The translations under genes were made by a program, and so were the position numbers. A stretch of 64,000 nt of DNA from CAZHDB01 sp964531225 (GTDB lineage: Archaea; Thermoproteota; Thermoprotei_A; Sulfolobales; Desulfurococcaceae): the NCBI GenBank assembly GCA_964531225.1, contig CAZHDB010000004.1:31691-95690 (forward strand), in the 5' to 3' direction. Shown here piece by piece: positions 25,986 through 36,155 of the stretch. Below the pieces are notes generated by a model. That model was not told where the DNA came from and ran no database searches. It was given only the letters and a program-made list of their open reading frames with translations. Positions within the stretch are counted from its first letter, which is position 1. Each line of letters begins with the position of its first letter.

Positions 25986-28900
25986 TCATGTTTTCTTTAT
26001 AACAATTGTTACTAGTAGATCGTTTATATTCCATTGCTTAGTATAACCTTCAAGTACCTTCTTATCTGTAATAGTTAATTTTTCAGCTCTAACTTCACTC
26101 ATAATATAGTCCTTATGGTTCTCAACAAGTTTATGATACTCTTTTGGTAGAATTATATTAACATTAATTTTTGCATCGAGTGGTAGATCTAGTTCCTTCC
26201 TCATTACTTGTATTCTTCTAATTAAATCCTTAGCTAATCCTAGGCTTATTTCTTCCTCAGAAAGTCTAGTATCAATAGCTATACTACCCCATTTTCTATC
26301 TTGAATCGCATAGCCAGCAGCATATATTGGTATTATTTTTACATGCCTTTTCTCAATAATGATCTCTGAATCATCTATCTTAAACGAATGTTTACCCTTT
26401 GTTAGGAGATCTTTGGCAACGATCTCCATATTATTATTAATGTATTCAACAATTTTGCCTGTGAGCTTCTTAAACTCGGGTCCAAGAGTACTATATACTG
26501 GTTCGACACGGTAGTGAATCAATTCACTGATCTCTTCGGGCATTCGTATCTCTATTTCTCGAGAATTAGTTAGTGTTATTATGAGATCCCTATACTTGTT
26601 GGCTACATCTAATATTCTCTTATCATCGCTATATATAATGACTCTTCTTATGGGCTGTCTAAGCTTAATACCAGCTTTCATACGCGCTGCGGCAGAAGCC
26701 TCATATATCTCTTTAATGGCTTCCATTTCATCCTCTAGCTTCTTATCAATGAATTCATTATCTATTCTAGGCCATTTTAATAAGTGCACGGATGGTGGCA
26801 AATCCTTTTCAGCTGGTCTAATGAATTTTTGATATATAAGTTCTGTTAAATAAGGTATAAATGGTGAGGCTAGTATTAGCCACTTCTTCAATACATAATA
26901 TAGTGTGGCATAAGCAGTCATTTTATCAGGCACGTTTTCCTCAATCCATACCCTAGGCCTTATCAGCCTTATATACCAGTGACTAACATCTTCCACAATG
27001 AATTTTCTAAGTTTGCGTGCAGCTTCATGGACATGATATTTGTTTAGTGCAGTTGTAACGTCTTTAGCAAGGCTGTTGATTCTAGATAGTATCCATTTAT
27101 CTTCATCACGTAGATATTGGAGATACTTTCCAAGATCATATTTAATTGGATCAAACTTATCTAGATTCATGTATGTAGATGCGAATACATAGACATTCCA
27201 TGCAATGCCAAGATCACGTTTAACTTCTTCAATGTTCTTCCATGAAAATCTTAAATCCTCCCAAATAGTATTTTGAAGTAGCCATAGCCTAAGGGGATCG
27301 CGTCCAACACGAGCAATAGCTTCGTCAGTACCAACATAATTTCCAAGACTTTTATGCATCTCTCTACCATGTTCATCTAGAGCAAATCCATGTACTAGTA
27401 CAGCCTTATAAGGAGCTCTATCAAATCCTAGTACGCCTGCTCGTAGAAGGCTAAAGAACCATCCGCGTATTTGATCGTGTCCCTCAACAATAAAGTCTAG
27501 GACTACCTCATTTTGGTTAAGCTTTTCTGGGTGAGCACGAGCCGCATAAAACGATATGCCACTATCAAACCATACATCCATAACATCTGGTACTCGTTTC
27601 ATTAACTTACCGCATATAGGACATTTTAGAATGACTTGATCTATCCATGGCTTATGGAGTTCCTTAGGCTTCTTACCGCCAAGTTCTACGAGTTCTTTAA
27701 CACTACCGACTACCACTTTATGGCCTTCGGAACATAACCATATAGGTAATGGTGTACCCCAGTATCTTTGTCTGCTAATTACCCAATCTTGTAGATTATC
27801 AAGTATATGGTATAATCGGTCGAGAGCCCATCTGGGTATCCAATTAACCTTTGCAGCTTCCTCTTTGAGTCTGTTTTTAAGTTTTGTAACACGCAATATC
27901 CATTGACGAGTCGCACGCAATACTACTGGTGTCTTACAACGCCAACATACAGGGTATCTGTGTCTTATGGAGCCGCTATATAATAGATATCCAAGCCTCT
28001 TAAGATCTTCTATGATTTCCGGATTTGCCTCGCGAACATGTTTACCAGCATACTTACCAGCTTCTTCAGTAAATCTACCCATATCATCTATAGGCGAAGC
28101 TACAAGATCAACATTATACCTCCTAGCTATTACAAAATCTTCAAATCCATGCCCCGGGGCTCCATGAACTAACCCTGTACCTTCATAGAGGGTAACTACA
28201 TCTGGAGCCATATATACTCTATGATATACAGATAACTTCTTCTGAAGAGGAACAATAGTTTCAAGTGGATGTATATATTCTATCCCATCGAGCTCCTTAC
28301 CCAAGAATTCATTTATTATAGTATAGTTTTCTATGCCTATATCGGTTAATACATGTTTTAATCTTGCCTTAGCAAGAATGTATATTTCATCACCTACCTT
28401 TACTTTAACGTATTCGGCTTCTGGATGTGCCATTACAAATGTATTGGCAGGTAATGTCCATGGAGTAGTTGTCCAGATTAATAAATACTCCTTATCCTTA
28501 CCCTTTATGGGGAATTTCACGTATATACTTGGATCTTCCAGCTCATGATACTCGATTTCATATTCTGCAAGAGTAGTACTACAACGTGGACACCAATAGA
28601 CAACGCGATATTCGTTATCCAGAAGACCCACATCATTAGCTTTCTTAATAAGCCACCATCCAGCTTCTATATATTCATCCGTCATTGTCAAATAGGGATT
28701 ATTCCAGTCCATGAATACACCGAGTTCCTTGAACCATTTTGTCATGGATCTTATATTATATTCTACAAGCTCCTTACATTTAGCTATGAAGTTCTCAACA
28801 CCGAGTTTTTCCTCAATTTCTTTCTTATTCTTAATACCAAGTCTTTGCTCAACCTTAACCTCTATTGGTAGACCATGACAATCATATCCAGGCCGATCAT

Positions 28901-29159
28901 ATACTTGATAATCATTCATTCTCTTAAAACGTAATACTGCATCCTTCAAACTCTTATTCCAAGCGGTTCCAATATGCGGAATATCGCCAGAGGGATAAGG
29001 AGGGCCGTCAATAAACAAAAACTTCTTCTTACCTCTACTATTAATTTCCTTAATAAGTTCATAGATCCTATTTTCTTCCCAGAACTTATTTACGAGTTCC
29101 TCAACTTTATGAGGATCGTAATGTCCCTCGAGCTTTCCTACAACAGGCAAATACTCCAC
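25986..29159 (-). CDS. ileS: Isoleucyl-tRNA synthetase
   Basis: 1057 aa class I synthetase charging tRNA-Ile. HIGT (residues 62-65) and the KMSKS variant MHKSLGN define the catalytic site. The editing CP1 domain (IWTTTPWTLPANT, GTGLVHGAPGHG) clears Val-tRNA. Cys pairs (CPRC, CWRC, CPIC) bind zinc. The DQIRGWF and tRNA-binding helical C-terminus are present. GTG 29159 gives the longest protein; TTG 29150, six bases after GGTG, is an equally good start. Confidence 0.95.
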   Translation of the reverse strand: MEYLPVVGKLEGHYDPHKVEELVNKFWEENRIYELIKEINSRGKKKFLFIDGPPYPSGDIPHIGTAWNKSLKDAVLRFKRMNDYQVYDRPGYDCHGLPIEVKVEQRLGIKNKKEIEEKLGVENFIAKCKELVEYNIRSMTKWFKELGVFMDWNNPYLTMTDEYIEAGWWLIKKANDVGLLDNEYRVVYWCPRCSTTLAEYEIEYHELEDPSIYVKFPIKGKDKEYLLIWTTTPWTLPANTFVMAHPEAEYVKVKVGDEIYILAKARLKHVLTDIGIENYTIINEFLGKELDGIEYIHPLETIVPLQKKLSVYHRVYMAPDVVTLYEGTGLVHGAPGHGFEDFVIARRYNVDLVASPIDDMGRFTEEAGKYAGKHVREANPEIIEDLKRLGYLLYSGSIRHRYPVCWRCKTPVVLRATRQWILRVTKLKNRLKEEAAKVNWIPRWALDRLYHILDNLQDWVISRQRYWGTPLPIWLCSEGHKVVVGSVKELVELGGKKPKELHKPWIDQVILKCPICGKLMKRVPDVMDVWFDSGISFYAARAHPEKLNQNEVVLDFIVEGHDQIRGWFFSLLRAGVLGFDRAPYKAVLVHGFALDEHGREMHKSLGNYVGTDEAIARVGRDPLRLWLLQNTIWEDLRFSWKNIEEVKRDLGIAWNVYVFASTYMNLDKFDPIKYDLGKYLQYLRDEDKWILSRINSLAKDVTTALNKYHVHEAARKLRKFIVEDVSHWYIRLIRPRVWIEENVPDKMTAYATLYYVLKKWLILASPFIPYLTELIYQKFIRPAEKDLPPSVHLLKWPRIDNEFIDKKLEDEMEAIKEIYEASAAARMKAGIKLRQPIRRVIIYSDDKRILDVANKYRDLIITLTNSREIEIRMPEEISELIHYRVEPVYSTLGPEFKKLTGKIVEYINNNMEIVAKDLLTKGKHSFKIDDSEIIIEKRHVKIIPIYAAGYAIQDRKWGSIAIDTRLSEEEISLGLAKDLIRRIQVMRKELDLPLDAKINVNIILPKEYHKLVENHKDYIMSEVRAEKLTITDKKVLEGYTKQWNINDLLVTIVIKKT

Positions 29160-29355
29160 CTACGCATGCTAATTAACTAGGGTAATTAATTAACCTCTTA
29201 AGTACTTATAAAACCTACCCTAATTTTATTCATTATGATTCCTATTAAGTACATTAGGTCAAAGATAAATATTCTTAAAAAGACCTTAACATTTTACCTA
29301 TTACGACGTTTTATCTTAATTAATATAGCTAAAACTAAATGTATATTTTAGGTGC

Positions 29356-30714
29356 TTGGTGAAAAATTTGGAAGCTAAGCCTAAGATAAAACTTGATGAA
29401 AAAATGTTAATTGTTTTGCTAGAGGCTCTTCGGTGGAGTGAAAGGATTAAACCTAGCCAGCATGCAAAGAGAATGGTTTTTGAAAAGCATAAAGTTAGTG
29501 ATCGTATTGAAAGGGTCTTAACAGCTATTTATTACTCTATACTTAAGAGACAGGGTATTCTGGACAAAATTATTGAAGACATAACTAATGTTAGGCCCAT
29601 CTATATACTCGATCCATGGCTTAGATCGGCTTTGAGATTAGCCATCGAACTTATGGTTTTCCGCAGACCCAGTCAAGCTACGAAAAAGAGGTTAAGAAAT
29701 GTTATTGCAGGTGTTATATCTAGTAAGTCTCATCCATATATAGGAATGTATTATTGGAGAATATTTGAAAAACTAGAGGGTTATACATACAAGCCTAAAA
29801 CATCGATTGAAGAACTGGAATATCGGTATTTACTTCCCAAATGGTTTATTGAAAAAATGATAGAACTACTTGGTAAAAAAGAAGCAGAACAGTTATTTAA
29901 TGCCTTAAATAAAAAAATGCCGATTAGCGTTAGAGTAAATACTCTTAAAACATCTGTAATTGACGTAATTGAGGAGCTTACAAAGGATGTACCATGGGTT
30001 GAGCAAAGTAAAGTAGTAAAAACAGTACTTAGATTCCCAGGTCCATATTCATTTAATAAGTCAAGGCTTTGGAGAGAAGGATACATCATTATCCAAGAAG
30101 AAGCTGCTGCAGTAGCATCTATATTGCTTAACCCAAAGCCCGGAGAGATAGTTGCTGATCTAGCTGCAGCGCCTGGAGGTAAGACTGAACATATGGCTGA
30201 ACTAATGAACAATGATGGTATCATATACGCCTTCGACATAGATGATCTTAGGATAAAGAGAATGAAGGATCTCCTTAAGAGAACAGGTATCAATATTGTT
30301 AAGATATATAAGATGGATTCTAGAAAGGCACCGGAAGTTCTTGGTGAGGAATCTGTTGATAAGGTTCTTATAGATGCTCCGTGTACAAGTGATGGTACAT
30401 TAGCTAAGAACCCGGATCTTAGGTGGAGAATTCGAGAAGATGCTATACCTGAATTTGCCAAGCTACAACTTGAAATGCTTGATGCTGGGTGGAGGATCTT
30501 GAGGAAAGGAGGTAGGTTACTTTATTGTACCTGTAGCATGTTTATAGAGGAGAACGAGGATGTTATTAAAAAATTCATTAGTAAACATGAAGATGCTAAA
30601 TTAGTGTTCTTGAATGGTCCATATGATCCCGGGTTCTTGGATGGCACCCTAAGGGCTTTTCCACATAAACATGGAACAATAGGTTTCTTCTATGCGTTAT
30701 TGGAGAAGAGATAG
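29356..30714 (+). CDS. RNA cytosine-C5 methyltransferase (NSUN/RsmB family)
   Basis: 452 aa SAM-dependent enzyme that makes m5C in rRNA or tRNA. Residues ~1-130 are an all-helical NusB-like region as in RsmB. The Rossmann part has DLAAAPGGKTEHMAEL, DAPCTSDGTLAKNPDLRW with one catalytic Cys, and LLYCTCSM with the second. The specific target cannot be read from the sequence. Start uncertain among TTG 29356, GTG 29359 and TTG 29368, the last being six bases after GGTG. Confidence 0.9.
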   Translation: MVKNLEAKPKIKLDEKMLIVLLEALRWSERIKPSQHAKRMVFEKHKVSDRIERVLTAIYYSILKRQGILDKIIEDITNVRPIYILDPWLRSALRLAIELMVFRRPSQATKKRLRNVIAGVISSKSHPYIGMYYWRIFEKLEGYTYKPKTSIEELEYRYLLPKWFIEKMIELLGKKEAEQLFNALNKKMPISVRVNTLKTSVIDVIEELTKDVPWVEQSKVVKTVLRFPGPYSFNKSRLWREGYIIIQEEAAAVASILLNPKPGEIVADLAAAPGGKTEHMAELMNNDGIIYAFDIDDLRIKRMKDLLKRTGINIVKIYKMDSRKAPEVLGEESVDKVLIDAPCTSDGTLAKNPDLRWRIREDAIPEFAKLQLEMLDAGWRILRKGGRLLYCTCSMFIEENEDVIKKFISKHEDAKLVFLNGPYDPGFLDGTLRAFPHKHGTIGFFYALLEKR

Positions 30715-30815
30715 TTTTGATTAATTTATAATTACCATTATTAGTAAAGTCCATGATATTTTCTATGGTAAGGTTTTTGTCTCTCAACGAATTATCTATA
30801 CCTCGGGTATATTCA

Positions 30816-32219
30816 ATGGGAAAATTATTTGGTACTGCTGGTATTAGAAAAGTATATCCGGAAGGCGTTGATCCTATTTTAGCTTATAAACTAGGTCTGG
30901 CGGTCTCGGAAATAGTTGGTAACTACGGTACAGCATATATAGTACATGATACAAGAATAACGAGTCCTACGCTAAGCCTAGCTATCATGAGTGGTTTTAT
31001 GGCAGGAGGGCTTGAAGCCGGATATATAGGCTTGGCTCCTACACCAGTAGCAGCATATGCTAGTCTATGGCATGGTGTTGTAGGAGTATCCGTTACCGCT
31101 AGCCATAATCCTCCGGAATACAATGGATTTAAATTCTACGATCAAGATGGATATGAATTTACGAGATCTATAGAAAATAGAATTGAAGAGTATATTGACA
31201 AGGTTAAGCCCCGTTCATGGGAGATTGCTAAGAACTTCTTTATAGCTAAAGAGATAATTGATGAATACATAGACGATATTTCTCAAAGACTTATTCCAGA
31301 GAGAAAAACCATCGAACCATCCATTGTGGTTGATTTAGCAAATGGTGCTAGCTATTATGTTACACCAACGGTGTTAAGGAAAATAGGTGCTAGAGTATAT
31401 ACTGTAAATGCTAATCCAGACGGCTACTTTACTGGGAGACCTCCAGAGCCTAGAAAGGATGTTTTAGAAAAATTATTACCTGTTTATCGTGGTTTTGATC
31501 CACATGTTATATTGGCTCACGATGGTGATGCAGATAGATTAGCGGTTCTTAGTCCGGATAAGGGTTTTATTAGGCAGGATCGTATTATAGCGTTTTATGC
31601 TGCTAAATTGCTTGAAGAAAGAAAAGGACTTGTTGTAGTATCTATTGATACAGGTAAAGTTGTTGATGAAGTTGTAGAAAGAATGGGAGGTAGGGTTGAA
31701 AGATATGTTTTGGGTAAAACACATGAAAGAGTAAAGGAGTTAGGAGTTATGAATATAGTTCTTGCGGCTGAGCCATGGAAATTAATTGATCCTAGTTGGG
31801 GCCCATGGGTAGATGGTGTATGGCAAGCAGCATTAATTGTTAAAACAATTATTGAAGAAGGAAAGCCATTTGATAAAATACTTGATGAAATGAACATTCC
31901 AGATTATCCATGGGATCGTAGAAGTTACTATATTGAACCCTTAGATAGAAGAAATCAGATTTATAATGAACTTATTGAGGAATTGCATGAATTACTTGGT
32001 GATCCAATTAATGTATTGACCATAGATGGCTATAGATTCGAATATAAAGATGGATCATGGGTTCTCCTGAGGAAAAGTGGTACTGAGCCTAAGATCAGAT
32101 TATATGCAGAGGCTCCTGTTAAAGATAGATTATTAACAATAGTAGAACGTATTGAGTATAAATTAGAATCTATTGCTAGAAAATATAATGCAAGAATAGT
32201 TGAGAAAACTATAGGATAA
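30816..32219 (+). CDS. Phosphohexomutase (phosphomannomutase/phosphoglucomutase)
   Basis: 467 aa alpha-D-phosphohexomutase moving phosphate between C1 and C6 of glucose, mannose or glucosamine phosphates. GKLFGTAGIR opens the protein. The phospho-Ser lies in TASHNPP (Ser near residue 96), the metal loop is HDGDADR, and the phosphate-binding loop RKSGTEPKIR is near the end. An ATG at 30753 would add 21 residues unlike the family, so I begin at 30816. Product probably feeds glycan precursors for surface glycosylation. Confidence 0.88.
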   Translation: MGKLFGTAGIRKVYPEGVDPILAYKLGLAVSEIVGNYGTAYIVHDTRITSPTLSLAIMSGFMAGGLEAGYIGLAPTPVAAYASLWHGVVGVSVTASHNPPEYNGFKFYDQDGYEFTRSIENRIEEYIDKVKPRSWEIAKNFFIAKEIIDEYIDDISQRLIPERKTIEPSIVVDLANGASYYVTPTVLRKIGARVYTVNANPDGYFTGRPPEPRKDVLEKLLPVYRGFDPHVILAHDGDADRLAVLSPDKGFIRQDRIIAFYAAKLLEERKGLVVVSIDTGKVVDEVVERMGGRVERYVLGKTHERVKELGVMNIVLAAEPWKLIDPSWGPWVDGVWQAALIVKTIIEEGKPFDKILDEMNIPDYPWDRRSYYIEPLDRRNQIYNELIEELHELLGDPINVLTIDGYRFEYKDGSWVLLRKSGTEPKIRLYAEAPVKDRLLTIVERIEYKLESIARKYNARIVEKTIG

Positions 32220-32400
32220 GTTCCACATTTTGAAAATATATTATCGATCTATATAATCCTTTTAAATATTTTGTTTAAATTTATATGTTGCCATTATTTT
32301 TATGAGCAATAATTATACATCTTTAAATGCATTCATAAAGATTCTTAGATATTTATAAATAGGTGAAAAAATATACAAATTATTAACGAAGTATATATTG

Positions 32401-33273
32401 ATGATATACATGCATAGTAGCATAAATAACCTTTTGAAAGAAGATTATGGAGTCATCATTAACAATATAAACAGTGATATAAAGAGTTATGGATTAATAG
32501 ATAAACTTAATGATAATGATATTCATACACTAATATCTAATCTAATAAAACATTGTAGAAAAGGAATATTTAAAGATAATAAATGGTTATTTAAAAGGAG
32601 GATTTGGAATGATTTAAAGATTATGAGTAAGACTTGTCGTAAGCCGCATATCGAACATTATTTAATATTACCTGGTACACGGTCTTGGATTGATAAACTA
32701 ATTAAATCCGTTGCAGATGAAAAGGTATTTCTCGATATGAATACCATATGTGCAGCATTAACTATTGACGGTTTTATTAGCTGTAGAACCGTTAGGAGAA
32801 TAATTAAGGATATTAAAAATGAATATGAAAAATCTACAATAAGCTTCAACAACACTTCATTATCCATACATATGAAAAAGCTAATGGAAATTAATGAATT
32901 ATTTCATAAAAATTTCCCAATAATCTATAAGACTAGATCTTATCATATAACGAAAGGCTTTATCAGTGAATTCTATAATGAACTCGCAAATACACCGCTG
33001 AATATTATTAGTTTAATGGAGTCAGAGAGATCTCGTAGTTATGGAGGACTAGATAAGATAAATAGTGGCTATGAATATGCCAAAAAGATGTTTCGCGAGT
33101 TAAAGATTGATACATTAATCAAATATTCAATTCAATACTTTAGTTTAGAACCAGATATTGTTGGAGGATATAATGAGTTCATCGATATAGTGAATACTGG
33201 GGCCTCAAATATATGTAGCAACGTAGTACAAATATACATGACTATTTTAAATGGCTTAAACTTATCAAAATAA
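32401..33273 (+). CDS. Orphan protein of unknown function
   Basis: 290 aa, not recognised. Mostly helical by eye, rich in Ile, Asn and Lys, with scattered Cys (HCRKG, KTCRKPH, CAALTIDG, GASNICSN). No signal peptide, TM helix or known catalytic motif. The gene is more AT-rich than its neighbours and has long flanks (178 bases upstream), which together could mean recent acquisition, but composition alone is weak evidence. GGTGAAAAAA lies upstream at 32362, rather distant from the ATG 32401 or 32410. Confidence 0.6.
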   Translation: MIYMHSSINNLLKEDYGVIINNINSDIKSYGLIDKLNDNDIHTLISNLIKHCRKGIFKDNKWLFKRRIWNDLKIMSKTCRKPHIEHYLILPGTRSWIDKLIKSVADEKVFLDMNTICAALTIDGFISCRTVRRIIKDIKNEYEKSTISFNNTSLSIHMKKLMEINELFHKNFPIIYKTRSYHITKGFISEFYNELANTPLNIISLMESERSRSYGGLDKINSGYEYAKKMFRELKIDTLIKYSIQYFSLEPDIVGGYNEFIDIVNTGASNICSNVVQIYMTILNGLNLSK

Positions 33274-33307
33274 ATTTTAGATTAGGAAAAATTATGAGTT
33301 ATTTAAG

Positions 33308-34417
33308 CTAAAATATCTCTTTTATAAAGAATCCATTTTCGTAAATTAGATCTCCATCAGCATATACTCTATGTTTTTTCATGTCTTTAATCATATCCCA
33401 ATGAATACTTGATTTATTTTTACCACCTGTCTCTGGGTATGCAGCTCCAAGAGCCATGTGTATAGTTCCACCAATTTTTTCATCAAATAATATTTCCTTA
33501 GTAAAGCGGTCAATGCCATAGTTTAATCCAAAAGCTATCTCACCAAGTCTTTTAGCTCCCTGGTCTGTTTCAAGCATTTTTCTAAGGAATTCTTCACCGC
33601 GTCTAGCTTTAGCATCTATGACTAATCCTTTACGGAAGACAAGCTTTATGCCTTCGACCTCCCTTCCACGCCATATAGCTGGGTAATCGAATTCTACATA
33701 TCCTTCAACACTATCCTCTATAGGTGCTGAGAACACTTCGCCTCCAGGCATATTGTACTTACCATCATCATTGATCCATGTCCTACCATCAACACGTAAG
33801 TAGAGATCTATGCCTGGGCCCTCATATTTTAACTCACTTACTTTCTTAAGAAAATCAGCTATTTTCTGTTGCTCTTTAGCTTTCTCAATCCATGCCTTAA
33901 CCGGGTCTTCTAAATTAACCATTGTTGCACGAAATACAAAATCCATGTATTCAAGTAATCCCATACCAGCTTCTTGTGCTAATGCTTTTGTTGGATAAGG
34001 TGCTACAGTCCATTTCAATTCCTTTTTGGCACTACGCTCCATAAAAATCCTAGTTAATTCGAATCTGGCCTTGCTTCTTTTCCTCATCTTATCAGGGTCA
34101 ATGTTACTAAGTGGTTTTGTATGGCTAGGACTAAGTATGGATATGAAGGCATTTACCTTCTCATAGATCATTTTTTCAATTGGGCTCACGTGCTCTAATA
34201 CCTTGTCTGGTGCATATTTGTAAAAGATTTCATCAAGTACCTCGTCACGTATATTGATTATTAAGGGATATCCTCCATTGACAAGGATCTCTTTATATAA
34301 TTCTCGAATTAATGGTAAAGCCTCTAAACCAGCACTAACGACTATCTCGTCACCGTCTTTAACACCTATACAGTAATTAACAATTAATTTAGCAAGTTTA
34401 GAAATATGGTTATCCAT
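33308..34417 (-). CDS. M29 family aminopeptidase (AmpS/aminopeptidase T type)
   Basis: 369 aa metallopeptidase of the thermophilic M29 family that removes N-terminal residues from peptides. The metal-binding part is the C-terminal half: REVEGIKLVFRKG, LGEIAFGLNYGIDRFTKEILFDEK, GTIHMALGAAYPETGGKNKSSIHWDMI with the conserved Glu/His ligands. The N-terminal Rossmann-like half is also present. ATG start with GGTGG upstream. Cytoplasmic. Confidence 0.92.
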   Translation of the reverse strand: MDNHISKLAKLIVNYCIGVKDGDEIVVSAGLEALPLIRELYKEILVNGGYPLIINIRDEVLDEIFYKYAPDKVLEHVSPIEKMIYEKVNAFISILSPSHTKPLSNIDPDKMRKRSKARFELTRIFMERSAKKELKWTVAPYPTKALAQEAGMGLLEYMDFVFRATMVNLEDPVKAWIEKAKEQQKIADFLKKVSELKYEGPGIDLYLRVDGRTWINDDGKYNMPGGEVFSAPIEDSVEGYVEFDYPAIWRGREVEGIKLVFRKGLVIDAKARRGEEFLRKMLETDQGAKRLGEIAFGLNYGIDRFTKEILFDEKIGGTIHMALGAAYPETGGKNKSSIHWDMIKDMKKHRVYADGDLIYENGFFIKEIF

Positions 34418-34460
34418 AGTACCACCAATGCTAGAATATTGGATATTATGGGATTAAAGA

Positions 34461-35042
34461 TTATTCTCTGGAAGCAATTCTCTTCCTAACTTCTTCAATC
34501 ATGTACTTTGCCAGAGCTTCCTTTCCAGTAAATTCACTAGGGGGAGCATATATAACATCAATATCCTCTAATAATGATGCTTGGGCGGCTAGTCTTTTAT
34601 CTCCTGTAAAGAATATGACGTAGTAACCTTCCTTTGAAAGTTTTTCTATAATGTTTAATACGTCAAAATCGTCTTGTGCGGGTTGTTTAATAATGTTCTC
34701 TACTTTAAGAGGCTTAGATAATCCTCTGCCTACGATCTCGTGTATCTCCGTATTTGGAAACTCCCTTGCTAAAATACTTGTAAAGAAACCCTTATACATC
34801 TGATCTAATACTATAGCTATCTTCTCTTCTTTTTCTGCATGTTTTTTAACGACAGGGGCTTCTATAGGCTCCATTTTTTCTGCCAGTATACCTGTTATTT
34901 CTAGGACCTCTTCACTACTTAGCTTAACAACTATTTCTCCGCGATAAATGACTCCTCCTCCAGCTTCTAATAATGCTTTTAAAGCATCACCGAACGAATC
35001 ATATACGCCTATGAATCTATTTCTCGATACAACTATATACAC
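34461..35042 (-). CDS. Unknown protein with PIN-like C-terminal half
   Basis: 193 aa. The first ~60 residues form a small alpha-beta domain (YDSFGDALKALLEAGGGVIYRGEIV), followed by a charged linker. The C-terminal half has IAIVLDQMYKGFFTSIL, a FDVLNIIEKLSKEGYYVIFFTGDKRLAAQA stretch and DVIYAPPSEF. An early Asp plus a TGDKRL segment is the pattern of DUF5615/PIN-like nucleases; this is only a resemblance. GTG start after AGGTGA. Same strand as the M29 peptidase, 43 bases upstream of it. Confidence 0.6.
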   Translation of the reverse strand: MYIVVSRNRFIGVYDSFGDALKALLEAGGGVIYRGEIVVKLSSEEVLEITGILAEKMEPIEAPVVKKHAEKEEKIAIVLDQMYKGFFTSILAREFPNTEIHEIVGRGLSKPLKVENIIKQPAQDDFDVLNIIEKLSKEGYYVIFFTGDKRLAAQASLLEDIDVIYAPPSEFTGKEALAKYMIEEVRKRIASRE

Positions 35043-35080
35043 TATACATGTTCACCTAAGAATATAATTTGATTCAATAA

Positions 35081-36022
35081 CTAATAAGGACTTATTATTT
35101 CAACTAATTTAGACAACTGTTTTATATATTCAATAATCCCGCTAAACCCTAGCTCCCTATAAACATGTACAAGGTTGCAGCTTGTCGATAGATACTTTAT
35201 TCTATTAGAAAATATTCTCGATAATTCTATGAATTTATTAATTCTTTTATCCGAGCATTCATGCGGATCTATAATACATGCTAGGTGTACGTTATATTCC
35301 TTTAGAATTTTATATATTGAATAGAGCTCGTCAACTGAATACCATGAAAGATTTAATGAAATAAAATCGATGGGTAATGAAGATAAAGATTCAATGAGTA
35401 ATAGACTTGGTTTGCTGCAAAACATAAAACCGTATTTCTCAGCATCGCCCCGATTAATTACTTTTCGTAACAATTCTATAAGTAGACTCCATGTCCAAGG
35501 CTCATTAGGTCTTGGCCTAGAAAAATATGACCTAAGCTTGTCATCTATATCCATAAAAATTAAGAAATTTAATCCATAGCTAGTTATAACGGTAATTAAT
35601 CTAGTCATTAAAGTCGTAATAAGATCTATAGCTATTTTAGGATTAGAGATCAATGGCTTACCATTTATATGGAGTACATCAATGTAGTACCATGGAATAG
35701 GAAGTATAAATCCTCTATAAGGGTACCCTGTCCTTCTCAGTATTAATGCTGATTCCTCATATTCCGGTACTATTATTGGAGTCTCTCTAATTAAGTTCTT
35801 ATCCAATGAAAGCACGTTATAATGTTCATTAATTTTCTCTAATATACCATATTTAACAAAACCATCAAGTAAATCAAATGGAGTTCTAAGTAAAGGGGCA
35901 ACTGGTATATCTATTCCCAATTCTATCGACGTATCTAGAATACTATGTACAACGCTCCTTGAATACTGTATAAACGGTAAATATAGCGGATTCATTGTTC
36001 TAACGATTATTTTGCGAGGCAA
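35081..36022 (-). CDS. Degenerate MetE/UROD-type barrel protein
   Basis: 313 aa. By order of segments it resembles the catalytic barrel of cobalamin-independent methionine synthase: LIFMDIDDKLR for the QIDEPAL strand, MFCSKPSLLLIESLSSLPID for the HxCYG helix, and ACIIDPHECSDKRINKFIE for the D-x-H-x-x-x-E strand. The zinc-binding Cys/His set is not conserved, so methyl transfer is doubtful. TTG start after GGTTGAT. It is the first of three same-strand genes ending with the M29 peptidase. Assignment is inference. Confidence 0.45.
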   Translation of the reverse strand: MPRKIIVRTMNPLYLPFIQYSRSVVHSILDTSIELGIDIPVAPLLRTPFDLLDGFVKYGILEKINEHYNVLSLDKNLIRETPIIVPEYEESALILRRTGYPYRGFILPIPWYYIDVLHINGKPLISNPKIAIDLITTLMTRLITVITSYGLNFLIFMDIDDKLRSYFSRPRPNEPWTWSLLIELLRKVINRGDAEKYGFMFCSKPSLLLIESLSSLPIDFISLNLSWYSVDELYSIYKILKEYNVHLACIIDPHECSDKRINKFIELSRIFSNRIKYLSTSCNLVHVYRELGFSGIIEYIKQLSKLVEIISPY

Positions 36023-36155
36023 ACTATCAACCGGATATATTAGTTGCTTGTAATCGTAGAAATAAAATATTTATGGTTTATGAAGACTTATGGCGCACTA
36101 TTATTATTAGTGTGATCTATAATTAGTTTTCTAGAGATGGTAGGGGCATACTGGA

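Noticed and set aside
26490..26510. GGTTCGA as a tRNA T-arm
   Set aside because: Inside the ileS coding region with no surrounding cloverleaf.
29781..30461. Long open frame on the minus strand inside the m5C methyltransferase gene
   Set aside because: Shadow of a real gene; serine/leucine-rich translation and no ribosome site.
36093..36115. CACTA...TAGTG hairpin before the antiporter gene
   Set aside because: Only five base pairs around an AT-rich loop; expected by chance.
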